A stretch of 64,000 bases of DNA from Prochilodus magdalenae (lineage: Eukaryota > Chordata > Actinopteri > Characiformes > Prochilodontidae): positions 227,501-291,500 of the forward strand of contig JAMWET010001298.1 of the NCBI GenBank assembly GCA_024036415.1, read 5' to 3'. Every line of letters starts with the position of its first letter. Within the stretch, counting starts at the first letter, position 1. The translations under genes and the position numbers were made by a program. The notes beneath the pieces are model-generated. The model was given only the letters and a program-made list of their open reading frames with translations. It was not told the origin of the DNA and made no database searches. Positions 32,264 to 44,659 of this stretch are shown here, in pieces.

Positions 32264-33498
32264 TAATACCTACCTGGCCACTGTTTCTCATAGGCTTGAA
32301 AACAAATGCACTAGTAGGTTCTAGAAAGTAAAAAAAAATATGTTACAGAACCATTACATTATATGGATGTTCTTTACTGATACCAATGGGAAACCTTGTA
32401 TATTTGTCTTGAAGCCCTAATTTCTTGATGCAAATTGTAAGATCTGTAGTTTAAAACATTTCAGAAATTAACTAATATTAACACCTTAAGAAATGGCCGA
32501 TTTGACAGTATGTCTACTGAAGTTAGCATGATAACCAGCTACCCCAGGCCTGTCCTTTCTAGTAATACCACTTTGTACCTCAAAGGGCAATACTGAGTGC
32601 TGTAGTGTCAATGAGAGTAACAGAGTAACAATGTATTAGAAGAAGTCATTGCAGGAAACAAAAGAAGTTATTTAATTAAAAGAAAATCTGATTTATCTCC
32701 ACTGTGCATTTCCTTGTTTCTTACAATAGGGGTGGACACCACAACTTTCTGCTGATGTATTGCCCCATGAATATGATTTCAGCAGGTTGCATCCTATTTC
32801 AAACTGCTGTTCTGTCTCTAGTAGTCACAATTTCTTTTGACTAAGAGACTACATGTTAGTCATATAACAGGAAGAACCCTTTTTTCCATTATAAGTCTTT
32901 TTGGGAACACTTTCTGATCATTAAACACCACATCTGTATTTATGTGTCTATGTATAGTGACCGCTAGAACAAAGCTCTAAACCTGATGTAAAAAAGGCTG
33001 ATACAGAGGTTTTTGTGGAAGATGTAAATAATCTGCTAGAGGAAAAGTCACAGTTAACAGAGAAAGAAACCATATAAAAGGGCAGACGTGACATATATCA
33101 TGTCATTTGTGTTGTGAGTAAAGGAAAGGTCAGGCTAAGGTCAGGACAGTCCAGTCTCTACGGTCCATCATATTTATTGCTCTCTGCCTTGTTTACAGAC
33201 ACAAGCTTGGCTGCAGGTCTGTCTTTCCAGCCCAGCAACCACATTTATTGGATCTGTTACTGTTATATGGTGTACATGATTACTAGACATTAACATTGAT
33301 AAGACATTGGCATAGCATTGTGACACTTTAGGACTGTAGCCACATTTTATCAGCTTTTCTGTTTGCTGAATGCTGATGAAAAAGGTTGCATTATTTCAAC
33401 TACTGAATTATTAATTTTTTTATGCCATTTACATCTCTAGGATTACACATTATGAAAAAGCTTGATTTTGTTTATAGACTCCAATCAAAATAATTCAC
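32264..33498. other. No gene recognised
   Basis: AT-rich unique DNA. The last part may be unrecognisable LINE sequence upstream of the reverse-transcriptase scrap. Confidence 0.45.
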
Positions 33499-33604
33499 CC
33501 AAATGGTATTATTTCTGTAATAGCCCTCCATGGTGTTCCACAAGGTTCCTAGCTGGGCCCATTAATATGGTCCATGTTTTCAATTAATTTACCTAAAAAA
33601 TTAT
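33499..33604 (+). pseudogene. LINE reverse transcriptase fragment (GVPQGS motif)
   Basis: Reading from about 33502 gives NGIISVIALHGVPQGS, then a stop, then LGPLIWSMFSINLPKKL. This matches the conserved 'xGVPQGSxLGPLLFxxxxNDLP' block of non-LTR reverse transcriptases. The in-frame TAG replaces the residue after GVPQGS. The downstream YADD block can only be guessed at near 33650. It is a short, dead relic from a different LINE copy than 26632-28175. Confidence 0.65.
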
Positions 33605-34604
33605 AATTTAACACACAAAATGTAATTATACAGTAAAGTGTAGTGGCCTTTGCTATGTTTGCTAAAACATATTCTGTTTTTTGGCTTAGTCAACATGAAC
33701 CAACAGGAAGGGGAAAAAATGAACCAATGAATTTTCACTTTACCCTTCCAGCACCACAATAAAAAGCTCTCCCTGATACCCTGTTTAACTCTAAAATATG
33801 TCATAATAAGAAATAAAAATGTATGGTTTCCAATTCATGTTAATGTTTGGAGGGAATAGCTGTTAATATCAGCGTGGGCCACGGATTGCCACGGTCGAAG
33901 CACATTGAAAATATTGTAGTGATATGTCTAGAAGCCGTTTGTCCATGTTTGTCTTGACTCTTTTATGATCCATATTACTGTCTGGCAGTATAGTCACATC
34001 TGGCTAAACTTCAGCTACGTCAGAATAAAGCAGCTCAGCTTGGCTTTCACTCCAGACACAGGGAAAGCTAAGATGACACATAAAAACTCTCCTGGTTAAA
34101 AATGAAAGAAATACTTCACATGCTGTTTTGACAAGACATATCTCTGTGTTAAAACTTCCATATGTTTATATAACTAATCTACACGTGACAGATTTAAGTA
34201 CAGTGCAAGTCAGACATTTAGGCGTTTAGAACTGAAATGAATTTCATATGTTGGCCTGTGTTTTATGGCTCTGGGTTTGCATGAAATCCGTGACCATCAC
34301 TGATCTTTAATGCAAACGGTAAGACTTTACAACAGGTATTTAAAGCAACATGCATTTCATATCTGGCCTCATTTTGCTGGAATGGTTGGAGATGTAGCCG
34401 TAAAGTTCTTAGTTTGTAGTTGAATTATGTTTTTAATTGTTCTGTTATGCTAAATGCATATATGTGGTTATTTTGTTTATTTGCATTATTCAATCATTAG
34501 TATTATTTATTTATGTATTATTATTATGTCTTTCATCATTTAGTTAAATGAGAATGTTGATTTAAAACAAATAAGGAACCTTCATAAAATAAAACATCAC
34601 AGAG
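33605..34604. other. No gene recognised
   Basis: AT-rich unique DNA; the first 100 bp may be decayed LINE. Confidence 0.45.
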
Positions 34605-34760
34605 GTACACTTTCAGAAATCGAAGTACCAAAAAGACCCCTGTGGCACGACGCCTTAAAAGAGCCACTTTTGGTTCCATAGGGGACCTTTTTAGTAGATA
34701 TAGGACCAATTTTGGAATCATAAGCCAAGCAACGTTTATGAATCTCAACTTCTAAGAGTA
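34605..34760. mobile_element. Candidate small MITE
   Basis: The left end TACACTTTCAGAAAT and the right end ACTTCTAAGAGTATG are imperfect inverted repeats of the fish 'acactcttagaaat' type. Inside are GGTTCC and GGACC words typical of these elements. Limits are approximate. Confidence 0.4.
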
Positions 34761-34839
34761 TGGGAACCCAAGAAGCTTTTACAAGTTACTTTGACTGTCT
34801 TTTAACTTTTCCTTCACAGTCGCTCTAATCTTGGAATAT

Positions 34840-35110
34840 AAGCCGTGTTAGCCACAATAAAAGCTGGGAAGCTAAAAGAGGATCTCCAGAAGGCACAAAA
34901 GTGATAGAGTTTGGTGGGTGGGAGGGGTTGCAGTCAGTGTGTGCTCCACGACCTCACACATCCCCACCCTGGAGCCCTGGGACCAATAAGCACCTTCCCA
35001 CAGGCCTGCTCCAAGCCCTGGCTCAGCCACAGCCGCTGTTACTGCAACCCAACCCTAATTGGCATTTAATGGGATGTCTGGGCCGACACTGAAGGGGGGC
35101 GGATGGTCCA
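34840..35110. promoter_or_regulatory. Candidate conserved noncoding island
   Basis: Repeat-free block changing from an AT-rich start (GCCACAATAAAAGC) to a GC-rich centre and ending CCTAATTGGCATTTAATGGG. No exon signature. Confidence 0.25.
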
Positions 35111-35400
35111 CAAACGGGCCCCCACATTAAAACATTCATGAGGGAGAAGACCTGAGATGGCACTGTGGATATGAGACCGGAGTGATTGAGGTTTATTTTT
35201 GTGTTGCTGATGCAAATGCTTGTTTGATGTTAAGGCTTGGTGGGTGGAGTCACTGAGCGCTAGTTACGAGTAGTGCACAGTATATCATTTGTAAATCAAA
35301 AGGCTTGCAATATGTTAATATATCCTGGAACAAATCTGCTGTCCTATAGACCTGTCCATGCTCCTCCCCCAAATGCATTTTTACATACAGGCTATTATGA

Positions 35401-35906
35401 AGTTGCCCACACTTTACTGTTAAAGGATTAGCTCGTTAGGGTTACCAGGAACAGCAACCTTTCAGACATAACGGCATGGAGTTGTAGAGGTTCCTAATGG
35501 TGTCTTGTGATATACATTCAATGCAGCTTGAATATTCTCACAGTTCTTACCGATTGTGCGGTAGGTTGGAGGTGCAGTGACACCAGGCCTTCTGGACGTG
35601 TGAGGCGTTACAACAAACTGTTTGTTGGTTGGATTTGTTGTTTATCTCTACCAAGACAAAAGCGAGATGTATTACTGAAGATGAACTGCTGCCATTCTGA
35701 GTCACTCCATAACAATCTTACATGACAGCATAGCTTTGGTGACGTTAGCGTTGTGTTAAGGACAGTCATCGTATTGCCTGTGTGTTGGTGTGCATGTAGT
35801 CCTGCATCGTGCACCGATCAGCCAGTGGTGCTGGCACTAACAGGATCCTTGCTGAATTTCTTGCACCAAATTTCTGTCAATCTATCTGTTTTTGAGGATG
35901 AGTGTG
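35401..35906 (-). mobile_element. Nonautonomous Tc1/mariner derivative, copy 6
   Basis: Minus-strand frame 35814-35608 reads MHDAGLHAHQHTGNT, then WSDSEWQQFIF, then NTSRFCLGRDKQ. This is the linker and first catalytic block of a Tc1 transposase, in which the invariant aspartate of SDESRF has become asparagine. The right end keeps GAGGATGAGTGTG next to TA; the left end is diverged. Dead and internally deleted. Confidence 0.8.
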
Positions 35907-38299
35907 TATGGATCACGTATATACATAAATCCTGTCTGTCAGATACATGTCGATTATACTATATCGATTATACTATATAAATAAGTTACATAAAAAGGAA
36001 ATCCATAAATGCTAACATATATCTGAAATTTATGTATTGTGATATACATGCTATTTCCATATGTGCTGCATGAGCTTGTGAAACTGCTTTTTGTCCACCT
36101 TTCCATAATGAAAATGTGAAATGTTATAGTTTGTCCGTTTTGTAAGAAGCAAAAATTTTTGTTGCACTTGAAGACATTCCGCTTGTTTTTTTGCACTCGG
36201 TGAATAACACTCATGGTGCCTCCTTAATGTCATATATACATGCTGTATTCAGTGTGGAGTGGTTTTAGTAGTGTATCTTTCCCATGCACACCAGAAGTAA
36301 TAACGTACTCTAAACTTTTATATTTTCATAAAGCAAAATTACTCTTTAGTGTGAATGACATTTTGGTCTGTGTTCTATATCGCAGCTTTGAAGCCATAGT
36401 TAAAAAACTGACGCACTTGTGGGCAGAGCAGAATAAATTTTGTGTCTTTAAAGTCACGTTAATAGGTCACCAATATGGTTTCAATATACTGCAAGGCATA
36501 TAGTCACATATAATTGCAGTATGGTACTTTGTCCACATTGTGCAGACCCTCTAGTTACTAACCTTAGTGCATTGTAAATTATGGATATTATTGTGAAATC
36601 TTTGACAATTGTATGCTCTGCACATGGTCCTCCACTGGTGGGTTGGTGTGTGTTTATCATCCTTTTATTACTGCATAATCAAACATGCACGCCTACAGCT
36701 TCATATTCTCCCGTTTCCAAATCATGAAACGCCGCGAGTGGAAACAATTTGACCGCTCATCAGGCATGGAAAGTATCTTTGGCTAATTCGGTACACATGT
36801 CACAGTTTTATGTTCTTTGTCATGCACAGTATCTCCAGAAAATGAAAGGGTGAAGGTCAGACAGAAAGAGACAGCTCACGAGAGACAGGGAAAAGGAGAG
36901 AGAGGGATGGAGAGAGAGAAATGAGGAGGAGGAGGCACTGTGGGTTGGATTTTCCACTGTGGGCTGACTGCTCCAATACAGTAGAAAATTTGGGCAGGGT
37001 GCCCGAGGATCGCTCACTGAGGAGAGAGAAGGAAGCCTCATGGTCGCTTTTGTCTTCTTTTTGTGCCACCTCCAAAACTCAATTGTGCGGCCTGTGCCAG
37101 ACACCGCATCCTGTGGAGATTTTCACAAATGTCTGCTCTCAATTAGAAAAAAAAAGAAAGAGAGAAAAAGCAAGGGAAAGGCCAGATTTGGAGACACAAT
37201 AGTGGTTACATTGTTGTTTTTCATTATTTAAAAAACATTAAACATTTTTTATGACGAATGGAGCAATAGAAAAGTTCTGAGTTCACACTGGCTTACTTTA
37301 AAAATAAAGGATGTTAGTAAAGGAAGTTACTGTTTGGTTTTTGGAGCGTTAGGTCAGCACAACTTGACAAAAATATAGATGTTCACATTTAAGTCCAGTA
37401 AACTCAGCGCAGTTATTTTTTTTCAGTGTGGCTTTACTGATAGTATTCATGATCAGTTGTCACATAGTTGTATAGGTGTAGTGATAACACTTCTAAATCC
37501 TGTATATATATAATGCTTCATAAATGCAATAATATGGCAGGACGGTTATGTAATACTGGTCATAGGCTGTATATAGCTTAATAAAGGCAGGTTTCATAAA
37601 GTCTCATAATGCATTATAATATCTGTTCAGTTACTAGTCAGCTAAAAATGAAATAGTCAAATGCTCAGTGTATGTATTGCATTCGTAACTGCTGCTGCAG
37701 TAGACTGGAAGCCTGTCCAGGGTGTTTCCTGTGTTCCTCTCATTTGGAGACTGTGGTTTGCTTTATTCTGTGTTTTGCATTTTCTGGCCCGCGCTTCTTA
37801 TAGGAAGGTCATAGAGATGCATAGCGGCATTATAACATGAACATATTGTTTTAGTGAAACATTTTTTTAATTAAAGCTTAAGCTTATGGCAAGAAAAGCA
37901 TAAATTGAAGGCCACATGGCTCAGATATGATGTCTGCCTCTCCTTTTGTTGTTTGCTGCTGTGTCTTATAGAGATCAAGTGGACAGATTGAAAGGGTGGA
38001 TGGGTAACTTGCAACCGGTGATAAAACTGATAGAGGGGATGTTAAACTAATGCTAAAACAGAGCAATTATGTCCTTTAGATCACTGCTGATGCTTCTCAA
38101 AGCAATGCAGAAGCATAATTGCAATATTACCCATTTTAATAGTACATAAATTAAAAAACCTAAAGAATGAAAGAGACCTGATTTAATTACGCTGGTAAAT
38201 ACCTTGACCAATATATGAAAAACAACCTACAACAGGCAACAAAGGAATACAGATGCATGTTTTTCTGTGTTACAAAGTATCTGTATCCAATTTGGTCTG
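35907..38299. other. 2.4 kb without recognised genes
   Basis: Mostly AT-rich unique DNA. A purine-rich segment occupies about 36840-36940 and 37145-37185. Near 37706 the phrase 'ggaagcctgtccagggtg' resembles the 3' part of the SINE at 42828. Frames on both strands near 36820-37230 have no family resemblance. Confidence 0.45.
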
Positions 38300-39560
38300 A
38301 CTGCCTAAAGTGCTTGATTCAGATTAAAGAGACAGTGCCTCTAGACCGCAATGCACTGTGTAAATTGACATTTGGCACAGCGCGGCAGTGAAGTGTAAAT
38401 ACTGTACGTGCTTGCCATAACTTGCTGTTTCTCTCAGCAAAATGCAAATGACGAGCCGTGCCACACAGGCCGCGCGCGCAAATTGACGCAGCTCACAAAT
38501 AGATTATTTCAGATGTTGTTTTAGGCATCACAGCCATCCAGTGTCAGCCAGCCACCATGGCAGTAGCTTTTTCTCTCCTCCCCCCCCCACCCTTTTTTTT
38601 TTTTTGTATTTTTCATCAGTGCTGAAGCCAATCTGTTTAGCCGGTAGTGCCAACAGGGCCTGCATACGCCCGGAAACGTCTCATTTCAACTTTCACGCTA
38701 GCTCAGGAAGGGAAAACAAATCAGGACGCGTTAGTCGATTTGAAGGTGGATGTGTGTAACTGCGGTGACAAGTGCTCGGACGCGGCGTGCCGGTTGCCAG
38801 CAGTTTGCATTAAGTTACGCAAAACGTTAATTGGAGAGTACCTGGCTCCACTTCACCGCCTGCTCTGTGTTTGGCAGCGTCTTCAGCAGCGAGCTCACTG
38901 CTGTTTCGCTTGATTATCTTAAAATGAGGGGTAAAAACAACCTGCCTAATTTTTTTCCCCTTTTTTTCCTTTTTTTTAATGTCTGAAAAAAAAGAGATCC
39001 ATCCAAAACATGCCCTCAGCTTGTTGGCATGCTGTTTGCTTTTGATTTTCGGAAGTCCCTGAAATTTTCAGCAGTGATTGCGTGCATCGAGGCCAATCAA
39101 AGGGCTTGAATAACTCCTGCGCTATGATCCCCCATCATACAATGATTGTTAAAGTGAGCATCTTTTTTTAGTGTACATTTTTTTTCAGAATTTTCTTTTT
39201 TCCTAGATGACCTCAGAACATACCTTTCAAATGGTTTCCAGTTGCTAACGCGATGGCCCGTTTTGTGTCTGATTTGCTAGTCATTAAGTGAACATTCTTT
39301 CCTTAGTACAGAAGGAATGCAGGGCCTCGTGCCAGGTCCATGCTTCGTTCTTACTTCATGTGCCCTGATAATGGCTTTGAATTTCCCTTTATTTGAATGG
39401 AAGCACCTACGATAAATACGGCTGCTGTTATTAAACAGTGATATCTGCTGCATCTACTCCGGTATTGCCTTTTTTATTCCCTGTGTCAGGCCAGGAAAAT
39501 AAATTGACATAAATTACAGTGTTTGTACTTATCCCTTAGACTGGAATTGCTCAGTAATGT
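38300..39560. promoter_or_regulatory. Candidate regulatory island cluster
   Basis: About 1.2 kb of transposon-free sequence with balanced composition. It includes CpG-rich words at 38450-38500 and 38760-38880, a TCF/LEF-like ATCAAAGG at about 39097, and GCTAACGCG/TTAATTGG words. C and T homopolymers lie at 38579-38606. No supported exon. Interpreted as enhancer-like by composition only. Confidence 0.3.
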
Positions 39561-40255
39561 ATATAACAACATTGGGAAGCTGTTTAGTTGTAATGCATGG
39601 CTGCTTTGTGTGAGGAAGACATCACCTCCTGAGCCACGCTTTTGTGGGCCGGTGAAAAATGGTCTTTCGTTTAATGCCGTAATGCATTACAGTGTTTGCG
39701 GTGGAGGAAGCAGATTGATTAGGGAGTGGGGAGAGATTAATAACACGCGCCTTTCGGTTATGACACCCATTGTTTCGTAGCTGCCCTGTAGAGGTGTGTT
39801 CCAAAAAATGCGTCCTCGTGTAAAATATTGACCCCACGGCGTTTCATTACTCCCCCCCCCCCATAGGCCGATGCTGCTAAACAGTAATAAACTGCTTCCC
39901 CTTTTTTTTTTCTTCTTCCACAGGAAAATATGATGTGTCAACTCACCCTTAAAAACTACTGTCTATTTCAGAAGGCCAGATGTCATTGAGGTTGTGGCAC
40001 TTAATAAAAGCGCTGTTGTCTTAGACAGATCTGAGGAGTCTCCATTTCTGACAGCTGAGACAGAGGAAAACTCGACCCATGGCACAGCACTGTAACCTTG
40101 AAGAGAAGAGAGCCAGCTAGAGTGTAAATTGAGTAGTTTCCTAAATATCAAGCTAACTTTAAACTCACCCTCAGGATGCCTGTGCTTTATGGGATATAAC
40201 TTTTAACTTTACTAATAGAGGCACTAATTATCAACAGCCTTTACCTGTACCTGTA
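39561..40255. other. No gene; a polypyrimidine-CAG site
   Basis: A strong-looking acceptor (T-rich tract then CACAG at 39923) is followed by only about 21 open codons and no good donor, so I do not call an exon. A C run lies at 39852-39863. Confidence 0.4.
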
Positions 40256-40650
40256 CAACAGCCATGATGCTGGACATTCAGCAAGCAGTGACCATCCATG
40301 AGTCATCGTGTTAGTGCCAGCACCATTGGCAGACGGCTGCATGAAAAAGAACTACATGCACACAGACCATTACAACGACTGCCCTTCACCAATGTCACCA
40401 TCGGCAAAGACTGCAATGGTGTCGTGACAGACTGTCATGGAGTGACTGAACATGGCAGCGGGTCATCTTCAGTGACGAGTCCCGCTTTTGTCTTGGTGGA
40501 GACACTACTTCTGTATGTGTAGCTCAATGAATATTGACTATATCAGTCTAAATGTATTATCATTTAGTGTTCCTGGTAACCTTTATCTTCCTACCCAGTA
40601 GCAATACAATCTGACACTTCTTGGGTGCTACTATTATTTTTTTTGAGGAA
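40256..40650 (+). mobile_element. Nonautonomous Tc1/mariner derivative, copy 7
   Basis: Plus-strand frame at 40298-40522 reads VSASTIGRRLHEKELHAHRP and, further on, the decayed first catalytic block. The copy then jumps to the family's 3' noncoding segment ('tgttcctggtaacctttat') and the end CTTCTTGGGTGC. The C-terminal coding part is deleted and the left terminal repeat is missing. Confidence 0.75.
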
Positions 40651-42109
40651 AAAAATTTGCAACATGTTAAACTCAAACACCGTGTTAAGAAATGTTGACT
40701 TATTTTCACTTTCAAAAAATAACCAAGCATGCAGCTGAAGCAGCGGTGGATCAGGGTGTTCAGACTTTTGCATGCATTTGTATAACTCAGTATAACCATA
40801 TGTTTGGCTTAGATGCTTTTTGTATGAAAGCCTATTTCCACCAGGTAGGAGAAGGAAAATATTTTTTTCCTGTCGTATTTCAGAGCCAAACTGTGACATG
40901 TGAGGTTGATATAATACTTATTTTCTCAAGAATTTGACTTCAGAAAGCCAAAGTAATGATAAGGTTTTTAAAAAGAGTTGTGGTTCATCAAGAACATATG
41001 TGATTCTTTTAAAACGTCACTTTGTGGCCGGTGGGATGAACTTGAGTTGTCTGCAGAGTGCATTTGGAGACTGTGTAATATTGTTAACTCTCTGTTTAAT
41101 GTCACTGAGCGCTCAGAGGTCTTTTGGGAATAGTATGATTTTGAGCATAGCTTCTGAGCTGTAAGCAGTACATCATAAGATGGCTTTGATATGATATGAC
41201 GCCATACCACATACAGAAGCCACAGCATTCAGAAATAACACTGTAAAGAGTAGCTTTAGTACAGCAGACCGTTTCAATATGTGCTATTAAGAAATGTCTG
41301 GAAAAGAAAACTCCCAAACCAGCATTTAACCAAATCCTGTTCTTTCACAGTGTTGTAAAATATAACTGTATGAAGTATTAGGAAGTATCAGTTTAGATTT
41401 GCTTTATTTCCTTCATCACCTTAAGAATAATGTAAAGGTCATCCAATAAAAAAAAAAAGAAGACGACGACATGGTTTTCCACATCTTCATTGTTGCATTG
41501 TTTTCAACTTCTCATGAGCCAGATGATCTCCAGCACATTAAATGATGTTGAGGTATGTTCTGAGAACACCAGCTTCTTTGTTTTCCACACTCGAAGGTGG
41601 TTTGAAATGTGATTCCAATTGGATTTTTACAGATGCATCACAGTCTGGCCACCTAAATCAGATTTCATCAAGACAGTGTAAAATCCAGAGTGACAGGAAT
41701 GCTGGAACTTGTTATGTACATGCTAATGACTACGCTGTTACCACAGCAGCATGTGCAGATCAGGCCAGTGTTAAGGACAGCTAGATCAGAACCTGATCTG
41801 CTCACTGGCCAATAACCGTGTGGGCAGTCATCTCGGAAGATCTGGTTTGAGAACATTTGAGAATCTTTCTAATGCTAGTAGATTATCTAATCTCCTCACA
41901 GGTATCACCTGAAACTGAATAACTTGGACTAAACAAGAAATGAAGTAAATGAAGGGGAGTCTCTGGCTTCTGCCCAGTACTGTGCCTTAGGTATTCATTT
42001 GTAAGTAGGTAACTGCATACTAAGGCTTTAGGTTTAGGTCGATAATGTTTCAAACAATCCTGAAAATATTTTTTTGTTTGTGAGCAACGAAAGCTAACCA
42101 TTTCCAGCA
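40651..42109. other. No gene recognised
   Basis: AT-rich unique DNA. Frames at 40934-41164 and 41542-41784 have no family resemblance or splice context. Confidence 0.45.
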
Positions 42110-42450
42110 CAACCTGCTATAAAAGCCCACTTGAAGAATGCAAAAACGCTTGTTCCCTTTCCTTTTGGAGAAGGTGCAAGACAGGAGAAAGGCCCAAGAG
42201 GCAAGCTTAAAAGCGAACGGTTCGCAACAATTTGGAGTAGATTACATGAATCAGCGCCCGTTCGCTGGCCCCCCTGCGGAGCGTCTGAGTCACACAGGCC
42301 TCATGCAGGGAGGAAAACGGATCATCCCCGACACCCTTCCACTTCCAGCTTTATGACACTCCACACTGACTTGTGCTGCAGGCTGCTGCGTGTGCCATGA
42401 ATCCACACGCCACGCTGCTTATAGCGGTTTTGTACGCACATAAAGGAGGA
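42110..42450. promoter_or_regulatory. Candidate conserved island with a 72-codon frame
   Basis: Repeat-free, balanced composition. A plus frame at 42138-42356 has a protein-like mix of residues (for example SQQFGVDYMNQRPFAGPP), but I recognise no family. There is no convincing acceptor or donor, so it is more likely noncoding. Confidence 0.25.
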
Positions 42451-42827
42451 AAGATGGAGGCAATGTGCGTATGTGACGCTTTTCAACCCAGTAACAGGGC
42501 CTGAGAAGACACGGTGAAAGCCAAGCGTTTCAAAGCTGGGTCACTGAATGAGGATTCTCTTAGGAGTGTCTCATCGTCTGCCAATGACCTGCTAACGCAC
42601 AGGGAGTTAAGAAACTTCAAGCAGTTAGCACTGCAACTGTGAACCCAAAAGGCCATGGTCTGTATGAACCTTTTGCGGCTGATGCTAATAGACATTTGTA
42701 AGAGATTTGTAAGCAATGTTATCAGCTGGTAGAATTTAATATGGCCCAGCTTAAACAGACTCCAGGTTAAGGCATTGTATACAATAAATCACTCACGTTT
42801 TATTTAAACCATCGAGTGCTGTTTTAA
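42451..42827. other. No feature recognised
   Basis: Unique sequence upstream of the SINE. Confidence 0.4.
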
Positions 42828-43180
42828 GGCAGCACGGCATGGTGCTTCGCCTCACAGCAAGAAAGGCCTGGGTTGAATTCTGTGTGAAGCTTGCATGCTC
42901 TCCCCGGGTCTGCAGGGTTTTCTTTCTGGTGCTCAAGTTTCCTCTCACAGTCCAAAGATATGCCGTCAAGTGCACTGAAGTGCGTTGTGAGTGTGTATGT
43001 ATGTGTGTCTGCCCTGATTGGCAGCCTGTCCAGGGTGTTTCCGCTTTTTCGTCTGTTAAATGCTGGTTTAGAAAGTGTGTGTATGTGCACGCGCGTGTGT
43101 GTCTGCCCTGCGAAGGATTGGCAGCCTGTCCAGGGTATTTCCGCCTGTTAAATGCTGGTTTAGAAAGTGTGTGCATGCGG
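42828..43180 (+). mobile_element. DANA/Mermaid-like SINE relic
   Basis: Starts GGCAGCACGGCATGG. It continues CTTCGCCTCACAGCAAG, GGCCTGGGTTGAATTC (B-box-like), GCTTGCATGCTCTCC, GTGCTCAAGTTTCCTC and CACAGTCCAAAGATATG, in the order of the fish DANA/Mermaid tRNA-derived SINE. The A-box region and the stretch after the B box are shortened. Its 3' part has duplicated into a minisatellite. Confidence 0.7.
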
Positions 43181-43268
43181 GCGTGTCTGTCTGTGTGTGT
43201 GCGTGTCTGTGTGTGCACGTGTCTGCGTGCATGTGTGTGTGTGTGTCTGTGTGTGTGTGTGTGTTTGT

Positions 43269-43363
<95 letters not shown>

Positions 43364-43413
43364 TGTGTGTCCAGGGTGTTTCCTGGTTTCCACCTGCTGA
43401 GTGCTGGTTTAGA

Positions 43414-43456
<43 letters not shown>
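43021..43456. repeat. SINE-derived minisatellite fused to (GT)n
   Basis: A unit of about 100 bp ('gcagcctgtccaggg...', then 'gctggtttagaaagtgtgtg') occurs at 43021 and 43121, and partly at 43371. The GT run in the second unit has grown to nearly 200 bp (about 43180-43372), and that in the third covers 43416-43456. Long Val/Cys frames here are artefacts of the repeat. Confidence 0.85.
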
Positions 43457-43457
<1 letters not shown>

Positions 43458-44659
43458 TGTTTTGTCTTCAGATGTACCAGTTGAGCATGTACTGCTTTAA
43501 GACATGTGTTTCTCTGTCTGCTCACCAACTTTATAATGAATGTGTATTTAATACGGATGTTTTAGCAGTGGCATTATCATTGATACTGATACATTTGTAT
43601 AACCAATGTATCAGTTGAAATCTAACGCAAATGGCGAATCATAAAACACAAATATCAGTCTGAATCTTCAATAAATAAAAATACATGTGTTAAAAACAGA
43701 TAAGTGTACTTGTACAGATGTTTAACATTTTATTGTGGTTAAATTATTCTAAAAAAAAAGCACATCTAAGTTTTTAAAGGAGCTATTTGTAAGATAATTA
43801 AAACATCAGAGGCAACATATCACCCCTTCAGTCCTACCAGTGTAGGAGGAACATTGCAAGTTCAGCATTAAACTTCTTCGCTTTACTCTGCAGTGGTAGA
43901 AAGCAGTGTCCCTTTAATTTTAGCCTTTTAGTTATAACCTTTTGTGTGTGTTTGTTCAACATACTTTCTTACCAAAAAGCAGGTGGCATTGGTTGTTGTA
44001 ATGCTTGCTTACCAAGAGCTTCAGCCATTCAGCTTTCCATAGCTAGCAGTACTTAAACGATCTAACTGGCACCTTTAACAATAAGTTCGAAAATGCCATT
44101 AGGGCAGCAATGCTAGTTCTTCATCCTCATATGTTAAACTGCTTCGACTCAACGCTACCGTGACTCGCTGTCACCTCTTGTATTACAAAGTGGTATTGCA
44201 AGACTGGACAGTACAGGGCTGACTGGTTAGCATTCTAACTTATATATATAGTAAACATTTCTGCACATATGTCTTAAAGACACCATCAAACCTGTTATTT
44301 CTTCATGTTCTGTTGATAATGTTAGCCAACTTTAGAATGTTTTAAACAAGTAATCTTATTATACTGCTTCTTTAAAAGTCACTTTTAGAGAAATAATGTT
44401 TTTAGATTTGTAATAATCGATACTCTAAAGTGTATCAGTGTTGAAGAAAGTGGTATTGTTCCATCTGCATATTCTGAAGGCATAGAAAATTAAAGTGGAA
44501 AAATAGGATTTGTATAGTAAAAGGAAAGAAAGGAAAACAGATTCGGATTAGGATTGTGACTGTAATAGGGAAAGAGAGACCAAGTAACAAATAATTTCTG
44601 ACAAAAACAAAGTCCATGCTAATGGCATCGCTATTTATGGAGCTACTGTATCCCAATTA
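43457..44659. other. No gene recognised
   Basis: AT-rich unique DNA with no repeat or exon identified. Confidence 0.45.

Noticed and set aside
37700..37730. SINE fragment ('ggaagcctgtccagggtg')
   Set aside because: Only about 25 bp match the SINE 3' region; too short to annotate.
39924..40000. Possible exon after a strong T-rich CACAG acceptor
   Set aside because: The frame closes after about 21 codons and no good donor follows.
42839..43618. 259-codon frame rich in Val and Cys
   Set aside because: It reads through a SINE and a long GT microsatellite and has no independent coding signal.
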